A stretch of DNA of 38,809 bases from Eubacteriales bacterium. GTDB lineage: Bacteria > Bacillota > Clostridia > Lachnospirales > Lachnospiraceae. The notes below the pieces were generated by a model. The model had not been told where the DNA came from, made no database searches, and saw nothing but the letters and a program-made list of their open reading frames with translations. Shown in pieces: positions 31,541 through 38,809 of this stretch; within the stretch, counting starts at the first letter, position 1; each line of letters opens with the position of its first letter. Position numbers and translations under genes: made by a program. The DNA lies in NCBI GenBank assembly GCA_030524745.1, contig JAUNGC010000026.1:17841-56649 (forward strand), written 5' to 3'.

Positions 31541-32943
31541 TGGTTTTTTCCCGCTTTCTTTTTCTCATCACTGTCCGTCAAAAGTTTTCTCGTCTTCCAC
31601 TTTCCGCTCAGGAAATAGGCGATCACCACAACCCCTGTCAGCGTCCTGGAAAACGCGGTGCCCCAGAAATAGCTTTCAACGCCCTGATGAAAAACATGCA
31701 GGAATAATAAGCTGAATCCGATTCTGCTGATTACGCCGTCCACAATTCCCAGCAGAAATCCCAGCGATACAAATCCGCTTCCCGTGACCATCGACTGAAA
31801 CGCTCCGGTCGTTCCGTTTACAAAAATTGTCATAACCATAATGCTCAGATAGGTGACGCCGAATTCGATTACCTCCTGATCCGTCGTGAACAGCCTGTAG
31901 AGCTGTCTGGGAATGAGCAGGAACATGAGCGATGAAATCGCCGCTACAACCATGCAGAAGCCCCACGTACACAGGATCGCCTTTTTGGCTCTCTCCGGTT
32001 TCTTTGCGCCAAGGTTTTGTCCCACCATGGAAGCGGCGGCGGATTCCACACCCTGCATAAACACTTCCATGAACTTCTGAATCTTGTTTCCGACGCTGTT
32101 GGTCGCCGCGGCAACCAGACCATACTCGTTGACATTCGCATTGACCCAAAGCATGGAAAAGCGTACCAGAGTGCTGCGCACCATCTGCGGAACGGCAAGA
32201 AGAATGATTTTTTTCGCCGCTTCTTTGTCTATTTTAAAATAGGAGAGTTTCAATTCAAATCCCATCTCTTCCTTATGCCGGTACATGAAAATAAACGCCG
32301 CCAAAAAAGAACCGAACTGGGAAAATACCGTCGCAATCGCCGTTCCGGCCGCTTCCAGGCGGAAAATCGCAACCAGAACGATATCAAATACAATATTGAC
32401 AACCGCCGCCACAATGATAAAATACATCGGCTTTTTGGATTCGCCCATTCCCCGCAAAACCCCGCAGACCCCGTTATAGCCGAAAATAAAAGGCATTCCG
32501 AGCACGGTAATAACCATATAGGCGCGCGCCTGCGACCAGGCCTCCTCAGGACAATTCAGAAGCCCCAGTATCTGATTGCAGAAAACCAGCGTCAGCACGG
32601 CAAAACAGGCGGATGCGATAAACATAATCGTAAGCAGCGTGCCGATTGTCCGCTTTGCCTTTTCATGTTCTCCCACTCCCGTCAACTGCGCAATATATAC
32701 CTGCCCGGACATGGCGAAGGCCGTCGCCAGAGGCGTCATGAAATCAGAAATTTCTCCGCCGGTAGATACGCCTACCGTTCCCGTGCTTCCCACAAACTGT
32801 CCGACCACCATGAGGTCAACCAGAGAATACAACTGCTGGATCAGATTGGTCAGAATAATCGGCACCGCAAACACCATCAGCGTTTGAAATACCGGTCCCG
32901 CCGTCAGATCCGCTCCTACTTTTTTCTTCGCCGTCGCTTCCAT
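31537..32943 (-). CDS. MATE family efflux transporter
   Basis: A 468-residue membrane protein with 12 helices. The start is the ATG giving MEATAKKKVGADLT, with GGAGG six bases upstream; the longer frame from 32985 overlaps the previous gene and includes the ribosome site. Typical MATE motifs are VFAVPIILTNLIQQLYSLVD with VVGQFVGS in the first half, and VPQMVRSTLVRFSML plus AAASMVGQNLGAKKPERAKK in the second. It exports organic molecules in exchange for sodium or protons. It starts 16 bases after the ceramidase-like gene and overlaps the NTF2-like gene by four bases. It should export the product or toxic substrate of the operon enzymes. Confidence 0.95.
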   Translation of the reverse strand: MEATAKKKVGADLTAGPVFQTLMVFAVPIILTNLIQQLYSLVDLMVVGQFVGSTGTVGVSTGGEISDFMTPLATAFAMSGQVYIAQLTGVGEHEKAKRTIGTLLTIMFIASACFAVLTLVFCNQILGLLNCPEEAWSQARAYMVITVLGMPFIFGYNGVCGVLRGMGESKKPMYFIIVAAVVNIVFDIVLVAIFRLEAAGTAIATVFSQFGSFLAAFIFMYRHKEEMGFELKLSYFKIDKEAAKKIILLAVPQMVRSTLVRFSMLWVNANVNEYGLVAAATNSVGNKIQKFMEVFMQGVESAAASMVGQNLGAKKPERAKKAILCTWGFCMVVAAISSLMFLLIPRQLYRLFTTDQEVIEFGVTYLSIMVMTIFVNGTTGAFQSMVTGSGFVSLGFLLGIVDGVISRIGFSLLFLHVFHQGVESYFWGTAFSRTLTGVVVIAYFLSGKWKTRKLLTDSDEKKKAGKNQ

Positions 32944-32959
32944 GAAGTTCCCTCCTCCC

Positions 32960-34336
32960 TCATTCGTATTCCAGAATTTCTTCAAACAGCGCCTTTTCGC
33001 CGTTCACAATCAATTCATCTGCGCTTCCCGGGATAACGCCTCCGTAGGCCATCGGCAGAAGAACATCCTTCGAGGTTTTATCAAATATGTAATTGCACTT
33101 TTCCCCGTAATGATGTGTGACAATAACCGTGTTCCGATAAGGAGAAGCCGCTTTCATATCTCTGCCGATTTCCGCAAAAAGTTCGGCGTTCGCAAACAAT
33201 AGCGCAATATGTCCGAGCGTTAAAAGATGTAAATGCAGGTGTCTGGGATCTCCCGGGACCATTGCGGGAACTTTTGCCGGCGCAGGAATCCGTCCTGAGG
33301 GAACCGCCGCATAATCCCGCTCTCCCTGACCGCCGTTGCGCACGAAAGAAAAGTCTCTGGGCGGCCATTCGTCTACGCACTTATTGGCGGGAAGGTCTAT
33401 CTCCTTTACGGAATGAGCAATCGGCATTCTATCGGAATACCGGGTGATCCGGTCGATCCCCCTGCAGCAGTCTGCGCCATGCTGTCTTCCCATATACTCC
33501 ATCTGCATATAGCCGGTTCCGTCCGGATATTGCATCTGCGTAGTCCAGCCGTCCGGATACTCGTACTGAAGCCCATGACTCAACAGCGGATTCTGGTTTC
33601 CGGCCGCGCCGGACGTCCACATCGCCACCGCGCCGTTTCCGTAATGTTCTTCCACAAACCGGCAGGCAATTCCGGTAAAATTTCCGGACGTCTTGGCTTT
33701 ATGATTCGCATCCTTCAGCATATAAATATTGGTGGCGTGCGTGGCATGATTGAGAAATGCAGCAATCAGTCTGCCCTGCTCATCTACAAACTTGACGACG
33801 GACAGCGTTTTATCGCTGTATCCGTCCATATTCCTGCCTTCCACCCAATAGCCGCCGAAGGTATACAAATTCCGGTTCACATTGATATTGCTGGCGATCT
33901 CCCCGTAGCCGTATCCGGCGGGACGCATGGAACCGACCGCTTCCCGGCAGGCACGGATTCCCGCCTCGTATACGATGTTTTCGTATTTTTCAATAAAATC
34001 CGCCAATTCTTTCGTATCGACCTGATTCTTCCGGTATCGGGGCGCGGAATGGTTATGCGTTCCCATAATAAAGATCATATCTTCGGGAACTTTTGTCGCC
34101 TCCGCAATGTCCCCCGGATAATGGGGGAACTCCGGCGCGCCGGCCAGTTCAAAGGTCAGAAACAGCAGTTTTTTCTTTCCGTTATCAACCGCAATCGCAC
34201 GGCAGTTCATATCGTCATAGGGCGCTTCCTGGCTCATCGGTTCCAGTCCAAAATCCGTGATCCGATTAGGGATCGGATACATATCCGGCGTCGGATTGAT
34301 ACATACCTTCGCCGCCCCCACTTTCAATTTACGCAT
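32960..34336 (-). CDS. Ceramidase-family-like metalloprotein, nucleophile motif absent
   Basis: A 458-residue protein overlapping the dehydrogenase gene by eight bases (ATGCGTAA). The N terminus KVGAAKVCINPTP and the zinc-site motifs THNHSAP (H94, H96) and NHATHATN place it with the neutral/alkaline non-lysosomal ceramidase N-domain family. The GDVSPN box that carries the nucleophilic Ser in true ceramidases reads GAAGNQNP here. The C-terminal beta domain of true ceramidases is also missing, and there is no signal peptide. It is probably a cytoplasmic metal-dependent hydrolase with another substrate. Confidence 0.85.
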   Translation of the reverse strand: MRKLKVGAAKVCINPTPDMYPIPNRITDFGLEPMSQEAPYDDMNCRAIAVDNGKKKLLFLTFELAGAPEFPHYPGDIAEATKVPEDMIFIMGTHNHSAPRYRKNQVDTKELADFIEKYENIVYEAGIRACREAVGSMRPAGYGYGEIASNINVNRNLYTFGGYWVEGRNMDGYSDKTLSVVKFVDEQGRLIAAFLNHATHATNIYMLKDANHKAKTSGNFTGIACRFVEEHYGNGAVAMWTSGAAGNQNPLLSHGLQYEYPDGWTTQMQYPDGTGYMQMEYMGRQHGADCCRGIDRITRYSDRMPIAHSVKEIDLPANKCVDEWPPRDFSFVRNGGQGERDYAAVPSGRIPAPAKVPAMVPGDPRHLHLHLLTLGHIALLFANAELFAEIGRDMKAASPYRNTVIVTHHYGEKCNYIFDKTSKDVLLPMAYGGVIPGSADELIVNGEKALFEEILEYE

Positions 34337-35300
34337 CTTTCTGTCCCCTTTCCGGATTATTTAGCGCAAACGGCGGACGTTCTCCGTTCATGGCGCAAAG
34401 AATGTTCCTGACGCACTGCTCCTGCGACCGCAGGCGGGCGTCCGGCGTATTCGCCGCATTATGGGGCGTCGCAATTACATTGTCCATCAACAGCAGCGGG
34501 TTAGCCTCTCTGACAGGTTCCGTCTCAAAAACATCCAGCGCGGCGCCCGCAATCACATGATTGGAAAGCGCATCGATTAAATCCGCTTCATTCACCACAA
34601 AACCTCTGGTCGTATTAATCAGGATCGCTTCCCGCTTCATCATAGCAAGCTTCGACGCGTCAATCATATTTCTGACGGACTCGCCTCCCGCCACATGCAG
34701 CGTCACAAAATCAGCCTCCGCAAGCGCGTCCTCCAGTGTGGCTGCGAGTGTGATGTATGCAGGCGCCTTTCGTGAATCCGCGTAAGGGTCGTATCCCACA
34801 ATTTTCATATCGAACGCATGGGCAAGGGAAGCCACTCTGCGTCCGATATTTCCCAGACCGATAACGCTCAGCGTCTTTCCGTTTAATTCAATGGAGGAAT
34901 AGCTTTTTGCCCTGTCCCAGTCCGGCTGCTGTTTGTGCAGCGCGCAGCTGACCGGATACAGCTTCTTTGCCGCCGCAAGCATCAACGCAATTGTATGCTC
35001 CGCTACCGCGATATAATTTGTCAGCGCCGTATTGGAAACCCAGACATTATGTCTGGTACAGGCCGGAATATCAATTTTGTCCACGCCCACGCCGAATTTG
35101 GAAACGATCTGCAGCCTGGGCGCTTTTTGCAGAACCTCTTCCGTCACGTAACATTTCCCCGGTATCAGGGCGTCGCAGCGTGCGAGCTTCTCTTCTTCTA
35201 TGGTTTTCCCGTCTCCCTGCAGAAATTCATAGCCCTGCTCTTCCAAAAGCTGCCGAATCCGTTCGCCTTCATCAATTACGCTATATACACATCTTTTCAT
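34329..35300 (-). CDS. D-2-hydroxyacid dehydrogenase (NAD-dependent)
   Basis: A 323-residue enzyme. The start is the ATG giving MKRCVYSVIDEG, with GGAG nine bases upstream; an ATG five codons earlier has only a weak site. The Rossmann motif is GLGNIG (148-153), with D171 favouring NAD over NADP. Catalytic residues are R232 (NTTRGFVV), E261 (VFETEP) and H280 (TPHNAAN), complete for the 2-ketoacid reductase family close to phosphoglycerate dehydrogenase. The substrate is probably a 2-hydroxy or 2-keto acid of the operon pathway. There is no ACT domain, so serine synthesis is less likely. It starts 21 bases after the aldo-keto reductase stop. Confidence 0.93.
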   Translation of the reverse strand: MKRCVYSVIDEGERIRQLLEEQGYEFLQGDGKTIEEEKLARCDALIPGKCYVTEEVLQKAPRLQIVSKFGVGVDKIDIPACTRHNVWVSNTALTNYIAVAEHTIALMLAAAKKLYPVSCALHKQQPDWDRAKSYSSIELNGKTLSVIGLGNIGRRVASLAHAFDMKIVGYDPYADSRKAPAYITLAATLEDALAEADFVTLHVAGGESVRNMIDASKLAMMKREAILINTTRGFVVNEADLIDALSNHVIAGAALDVFETEPVREANPLLLMDNVIATPHNAANTPDARLRSQEQCVRNILCAMNGERPPFALNNPERGQKDA

Positions 35301-35321
35301 GATTCGTTTCTCCATTTCCGC

Positions 35322-36269
35322 TCAGACTGCGAATAACCGATCCGCTTCCTCTGCGGTCATTTCAAAATCCGCCGCCGTCAGCGTTTCATACAGCATTTCC
35401 TTCGTGGTAGCCCCGAAAACCGGAAAACAGGGAAGTTTATTATTTATCAGATAGGCCAGCACCGGCACCGATACCGGAACATGCCGCTCTTGAGACAGCT
35501 TTTTTACCTTTTCAAGACGTTTCAGATTATCGGGGCTCAGATAGCATTTCGACAGCATCGCGTTTAAGGACGCCGCTCCGCCGCCTGCCATTTTGGAGAA
35601 AAACCCCTGAGCCTGCGGACTGAACGCAAAGACAGGCATTTTTTGTTCATAATACCAGTCATAGGACCTCTGATCCATCACCACCGTGGTAAACTGACGG
35701 AAATATTCCTCTTTTGTAGCCGCCAGGTTCCACTGAATCTGACTCATACAAAAACCCTGCTGTCCGCTTTTCTGGGCGTATGTATTTGCCGCGGCGATCC
35801 GGTCCACATGCCAGTTCGAGCACCCCACCGCGCCCACTTTTCCGCTCTGAATCAAAACATTGATATCGTCAATCACCGCCTCTGCCGGGTAGCTTTCATC
35901 GTCCTTATGCAGCCAGTAAATATCGATATGATCCGTACCGAGAGCCTTAAGACTGCTCTCAAGGTCTTCCTGCATATCCCTTCCGGTCAGCCGCGATTTT
36001 CCGTCCGGCGCGGGATGTCCGCATTTTGTGGAGATCAGAATATGATTCCGGTTCTCTCTTTTTTTCATATAACGGCCGATCAGTTCTTCGGCCTGCCCTC
36101 CGCCGTATGCCCTTGCGGTATCGATACAGTTTCCGCCCGCGTCCAGATAAATATCAAATAATTCAAACAGTTCCCGTTCCGAAAGCATCTGCATCTTCAC
36201 CGCCGAGCCGATGACCAGACCCGAAATTTCCAAAGTCCCCTGCAGCGTTTCAATTTGTTTATATTTCAT
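35322..36269 (-). CDS. Aldo-keto reductase
   Basis: A 315-residue NAD(P)H-dependent reductase. The start is the ATG giving MKYKQIETLQ, with GAGAGGAA upstream; the longer frame from 36284 only overlaps the preceding stop. The AKR tetrad is complete: D50 and Y55 (CIDTARAYGGG), K82 (ISTKCG) and H121 (YWLHKDD). The C-terminal coenzyme loop is FPVFGATTKEML. It would interconvert a carbonyl and an alcohol in the cytoplasm. It begins 11 bases after the first MBL gene ends, so transcription with the rest of the operon is near certain. Confidence 0.93.
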   Translation of the reverse strand: MKYKQIETLQGTLEISGLVIGSAVKMQMLSERELFELFDIYLDAGGNCIDTARAYGGGQAEELIGRYMKKRENRNHILISTKCGHPAPDGKSRLTGRDMQEDLESSLKALGTDHIDIYWLHKDDESYPAEAVIDDINVLIQSGKVGAVGCSNWHVDRIAAANTYAQKSGQQGFCMSQIQWNLAATKEEYFRQFTTVVMDQRSYDWYYEQKMPVFAFSPQAQGFFSKMAGGGAASLNAMLSKCYLSPDNLKRLEKVKKLSQERHVPVSVPVLAYLINNKLPCFPVFGATTKEMLYETLTAADFEMTAEEADRLFAV

Positions 36270-36280
36270 GGCGCTTCCTC

Positions 36281-37288
36281 TCATTTCTTCGGCTGATATA
36301 CGCCCTCCATTTTATACGCAAGCACGCTGAATCCCCGGATATACTTGAAAAACCGTTCGCTTGGCTCGCCGCCCTTGGGGCTTACGCTGACCGCCCTGTA
36401 ATCATATCGATCGGGATCTTTTAAAATCTCGTCGCAGGCCTTTAACTCTTCGATCAAAACGCCGCTCTCCACATTGACCATAAAGTGACTGGGGAAGACA
36501 TAGTCGATTTCATCCATGCGGTCGACCACCCTCGCCAGATTGTTGCGGAAGGTTTCAATATTCATATACTGCGCGTTATGAACGCCGGGACGCGGCCCGT
36601 TTCCCACGCCGGAAACATCGCTGCACAGATCGTCTCCCGGGAAAAATATGCGGTTTTGTTTATCCAGAAAACCGGAATTCCCCGGCGCATGTCCGCCCAG
36701 CCAGAACAATTCCACTTCATAGCCGTCCCCCAGATCAAACACATAGCCGTCCGGAACGCCGACGATTTCATATTCCCTGTAAACCGGAAGATCCTCTTTT
36801 TCAAATTCCAGCCAGATATTGTTGCCGTTTTCATCAAAGAGATAATCAAACATATGGGCATTCTGCTCCCGCAGATTCGGCACTTCGTATTCCTGGCAGT
36901 AAACCTTTTCAAAACGGCAGTTGCCGTAAGAATGATCCACGTGTCCGTGGGTATTGACTACCACCAGCTCTTTTCCGCCGGTGATTTCATCGCACAGCCC
37001 CTTTAAATCGCCCAGACCGAACGCCGTATCGATCAGCATCGCCTTTCGGGGCCCCACGATCAAAAACATCCAGACGTCGCCGGCGCCGTCGCAGTTCTGG
37101 GTGAAAAGACCATACAGGTTATCGCGGAACTGATATACTTCCACATAAGGATCGATCTCATATATTTTCCGGGTCTTATTATTTTCCCGCAGTTCCTTCA
37201 TATACGCCCAACTGATGTAATTCTGAGGCGCTCCCCATTTTATTCTCTTAGCCTTCAATTCATTTTTAATCGGAAAATTCTGTTTCAT
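36281..37288 (-). CDS. MBL-fold metallo-hydrolase (first paralogue)
   Basis: A 335-residue protein and first gene of the operon. The start is the ATG giving MKQNFPIKNELKA, with GGGAGG nine bases upstream; the longer frame adds MSIYGREQK and contains the ribosome site. The metal motif is H114-G-H116-V-D118-H119 (NTHGHVDHSYGN). Further ligands are the His of LGGHAPGNSG, the Asp of FPGDDLC and the His of FPSHFMV. Clearly homologous to the last gene of the operon, but with a 15-residue longer N terminus and a different active-site surround. No signal peptide. The substrate is presumably related to that of its paralogue. Confidence 0.92.
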   Translation of the reverse strand: MKQNFPIKNELKAKRIKWGAPQNYISWAYMKELRENNKTRKIYEIDPYVEVYQFRDNLYGLFTQNCDGAGDVWMFLIVGPRKAMLIDTAFGLGDLKGLCDEITGGKELVVVNTHGHVDHSYGNCRFEKVYCQEYEVPNLREQNAHMFDYLFDENGNNIWLEFEKEDLPVYREYEIVGVPDGYVFDLGDGYEVELFWLGGHAPGNSGFLDKQNRIFFPGDDLCSDVSGVGNGPRPGVHNAQYMNIETFRNNLARVVDRMDEIDYVFPSHFMVNVESGVLIEELKACDEILKDPDRYDYRAVSVSPKGGEPSERFFKYIRGFSVLAYKMEGVYQPKK

Positions 37289-37335
37289 CTTCTGTTCCCT
37301 CCCGTAAATCGACATGCTTTCGTCTGTTTAAAAAT

Positions 37336-37344
37336 ATTATAGCA
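37336..37344 (-). promoter_or_regulatory. Extended -10 promoter of the seven-gene operon
   Basis: On the minus strand TGC-TATAAT reads 37344 to 37336, about 50 bases before the start at 37288. No good -35 box is seen 17 bases upstream, so an activator or the extended -10 alone would be needed. Confidence 0.6.
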
Positions 37345-37407
37345 AGCGCCCTGAACCGGCGATATGCGGCAATTTTAAGAATATGTGCAAAAAAAAAAGA
37401 AAGTATT

Positions 37408-37435
37408 TTGACAACACCAGATAGCAACGTATAAA
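37408..37435 (+). promoter_or_regulatory. Possible second promoter upstream of the AbiE pair
   Basis: TTGACA (37408-37413), 16 bases and TATAAA (37430-37435) in the plus sense, about 150 bases before the antitoxin start. Good consensus match but no gene begins close to it. Confidence 0.4.
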
Positions 37436-37507
37436 CGCCTGCGTCCTGAAACGACCTCATTTCCGTCCGCGGCGTTGCAGTTAATACCCGACAGAATGTC
37501 TGTACAA

Positions 37508-37520
37508 AATTGTTACAATT
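37508..37520. promoter_or_regulatory. Palindromic operator candidate over the AbiE -35 box
   Basis: AATTGT-T-ACAATT is a perfect 13-base palindrome covering the -35 box TTACAA. AbiEi antitoxins repress their own promoters by binding inverted repeats, so this is a reasonable operator. Confidence 0.5.
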
Positions 37521-37541
37521 ATCTGAAACTTATGATACAAT
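37513..37541 (+). promoter_or_regulatory. Predicted promoter of the AbiE toxin-antitoxin pair
   Basis: TTACAA (37513-37518), 17 bases and TACAAT (37536-37541). Transcription should start near 37548. Confidence 0.6.
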
Positions 37542-37588
37542 AATTGCGTACATTTTTTGTTACTTGTATGCTGAAAGTTGGTGTCTGC

Positions 37589-38194
37589 TTGAATAAAACG
37601 GAAATTTTAAAAAGAGTAATTGAAGATAACGGCGGCATTGCAAAAACTTCAGATTTTGTCGCTAACGGGATAAATAAATACGAAGTTGCCGCTTTCTGTA
37701 AAGAAGGATTTATCGAAAGGATTCGCAGGGGATTTTATCAACTCCCACAAAGTAATAGCACGACGGAGGAACAGTTAATACACGAGTTGCTTCCACGGGG
37801 AATTATTTGTGTGGAGTCCGCTTTGTTTCACTACGGATACAGCGATTTTTCTCCTCGTGAATGGTCAATTGCTGTGCCGAGAACAGCATCCCGTGCCGTA
37901 AAGAACATTGAAGAATTCCCGCTGAAGGCTTATTATATTCAAAAGGAATTTTTAGATCTTGGTAAGTCCACAAGCAATTTTAACGGTGTAATATTGCCTG
38001 TGTATGACCGTGAGCGAACAATATGCGATTGCTTTAAGTACCGCACAAAACTTGACAACGAAATTTTTAATAAGGCTGTCAATGCTTATGCTGCTGATGA
38101 AAAAAAGAACCTTGCAAATTTGTCTAAGTACGCAAAGGAAATGAAACTTTATACAAAGGTTATGAATGTAATGGAGGTATTGCTTAATGGCTGA
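37589..38194 (+). CDS. abiEi: AbiEi-type antitoxin (type IV TA system)
   Basis: A 201-residue protein. The start is taken as the TTG giving MNKTEILKRVIEDNGG, with GGTG five bases upstream. An in-frame ATG at 37568 is possible, and the longest frame begins at TTG 37544. An N-terminal winged helix (ILKRVIEDNGGIAKTSDF, YEVAAFCKEGFIERIRRGFY) would bind DNA. The following domain has GIICVESALFHYGYSDFSP, VYDRERTICDCFKYRTKLD and NLSKYAKEMKLYTKVMNVMEV, typical of AbiEi antitoxins. It neutralises the toxin indirectly and represses the operon. The stop overlaps the toxin start by eight bases. GC is lower than in the rest of the window, consistent with transfer. Confidence 0.9.
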   Translation: MNKTEILKRVIEDNGGIAKTSDFVANGINKYEVAAFCKEGFIERIRRGFYQLPQSNSTTEEQLIHELLPRGIICVESALFHYGYSDFSPREWSIAVPRTASRAVKNIEEFPLKAYYIQKEFLDLGKSTSNFNGVILPVYDRERTICDCFKYRTKLDNEIFNKAVNAYAADEKKNLANLSKYAKEMKLYTKVMNVMEVLLNG

Positions 38195-38771
38195 TATGGC
38201 TGCGTCCGTGCTTGCACGGCTCAAAAACAAGGCAAAAGAAAGTGGAAGAAGCTATCAGCTTTGCCTGCAGCTTTTCTGTCAGGAGGAGTTTTTGCGCCGT
38301 CTGGAAAAGTCAAAGTATGCTGAGAACCTCGTGCTAAAAGGCGGCTTGTTTCTCTATTCACTTACCGACTTTGACAGCCGGGTAACGGTTGATGTAGATT
38401 TTTTGCTTCGGCAAATACCCAATACACCGGAACAGTTAAAGGGTATCCTCGCAGAAATTATCACGGTTCAGACTGGCAATGATTTTGTGACCTTCGAGAT
38501 AAAAGATATTGCGCCTATTGCCGTTACGAAGAAATATGCCGGTATAGGTGCTTCAATCGTTGCTCGTATTAAAAACACACGCACGCCGTTTAGTATTGAT
38601 TTCGGCGTTGGAGATGTCATTGTGCCGAATCAGGAAAAAAGAAAAATTCCCACTCAGCTTGATGGTTTTATTTCCCCGACTGTTAATACTTATTCCATTG
38701 AAACGACTGTTGCTGAGAAAATTGATGCAATCCTCAGCCTGATGGAATTTTCCAGCGTATATGGTAAATAA
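38187..38771 (+). pseudogene. abiEii: AbiEii-type nucleotidyltransferase toxin, C-terminally truncated
   Basis: The frame gives 194 residues, while AbiEii toxins are usually near 290-310. GGAGG precedes the ATG inside the antitoxin gene. Catalytic nucleotidyltransferase motifs are intact: KGG at 51-53 and R65-x-T67-x-D69-x-D71 (SRVTVDVDFLL). The middle is also normal (FSIDFGVGDVI, TYSIETTVAEKIDAIL). After FSS at about residue 190 the expected family segment around RMKDYYDI is missing and the frame stops at TAA. The cause could be an insertion, deletion or assembly break just before the window end. It is probably inactive, or else a shortened variant. Confidence 0.8.
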
Positions 38772-38809
38772 CCAGTCCTCCGGACAAAATAATGCCAGCC
38801 CAAAGGCTG

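Noticed and set aside
32017-33036. 339-codon open frame on the plus strand
   Set aside because: It lies fully opposite the MATE and ceramidase-like genes, has no ribosome site and is rich in His/Arg/Gln as expected for an antisense shadow.
33413-34411. 332-codon open frame on the plus strand
   Set aside because: Antisense shadow of the ceramidase-like gene; no family features and no ribosome site.
1-38809. CRISPR arrays, tRNA, rRNA, complete insertion sequences or prophage genes
   Set aside because: None was recognised on either strand; the repeats found are coding tandems, hairpins or the palindromic element.

Overview
The window looks like chromosomal DNA from a mid-GC gut Firmicute, most likely Lachnospiraceae. 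The signs are strong AGGAGG-type ribosome binding sites on nearly every gene, a YesM/YesN two-component pair beside an LplB/LplC-type sugar ABC transporter, several ECF sigma/anti-sigma pairs, a DUF2975-XRE pair, and a TPR protein of a kind common in that family. No rRNA, tRNA, CRISPR array or complete insertion sequence was seen. Most genes are on the minus strand.

Layout. 1-1099: start of a TPR protein that runs off the left edge. 1357-8293 (minus): carbohydrate uptake operon in the order permease, permease, lipoprotein binding protein, sensor kinase YesM, response regulator YesN; a divergent family 16 glycoside hydrolase without signal peptide (8466-9272) completes a glucan-use locus. 9258-9525: a 268-bp imperfect palindrome between convergent genes, with a relative near 18.2 kb. 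9539-12095: sodium/alanine-type symporter and a divergent AraC regulator. 12162-15208: two consecutive ECF sigma/anti-sigma cassettes, one RsiV-like. 15371-18076: ferritin-like protein, then a coiled-coil membrane protein, an HD phosphohydrolase and a HicB/DinB-like protein. 18257-22552: membrane operon DUF2975, XRE regulator, DUF4153/4173 protein, two small membrane proteins, DUF6688 protein. 22719-29605: Rpn-like nuclease, TM-repeat channel-like protein, two lipoproteins, DUF3592-like protein, transglutaminase-like protein, dCMP deaminase, nitrilase-family amidase.

29791-37288 (minus): a tight seven-gene operon encoding two paralogous metallo-beta-lactamase-fold hydrolases (first and last gene), an aldo-keto reductase, a D-2-hydroxyacid dehydrogenase, a ceramidase-family-like metalloprotein lacking the ceramidase Ser motif, a MATE exporter and an NTF2/SnoaL-like protein. 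I cannot match it to a known pathway. The content suggests chemical conversion plus efflux of a small molecule, and it is the best candidate for an undescribed system. 37589-38771: an AbiE-type type IV toxin-antitoxin pair whose toxin appears to be cut short.

All calls were made by reading the sequence and from memory of protein families. No database search was run. Start codons were moved from the longest open frame to the position best supported by a ribosome binding site.
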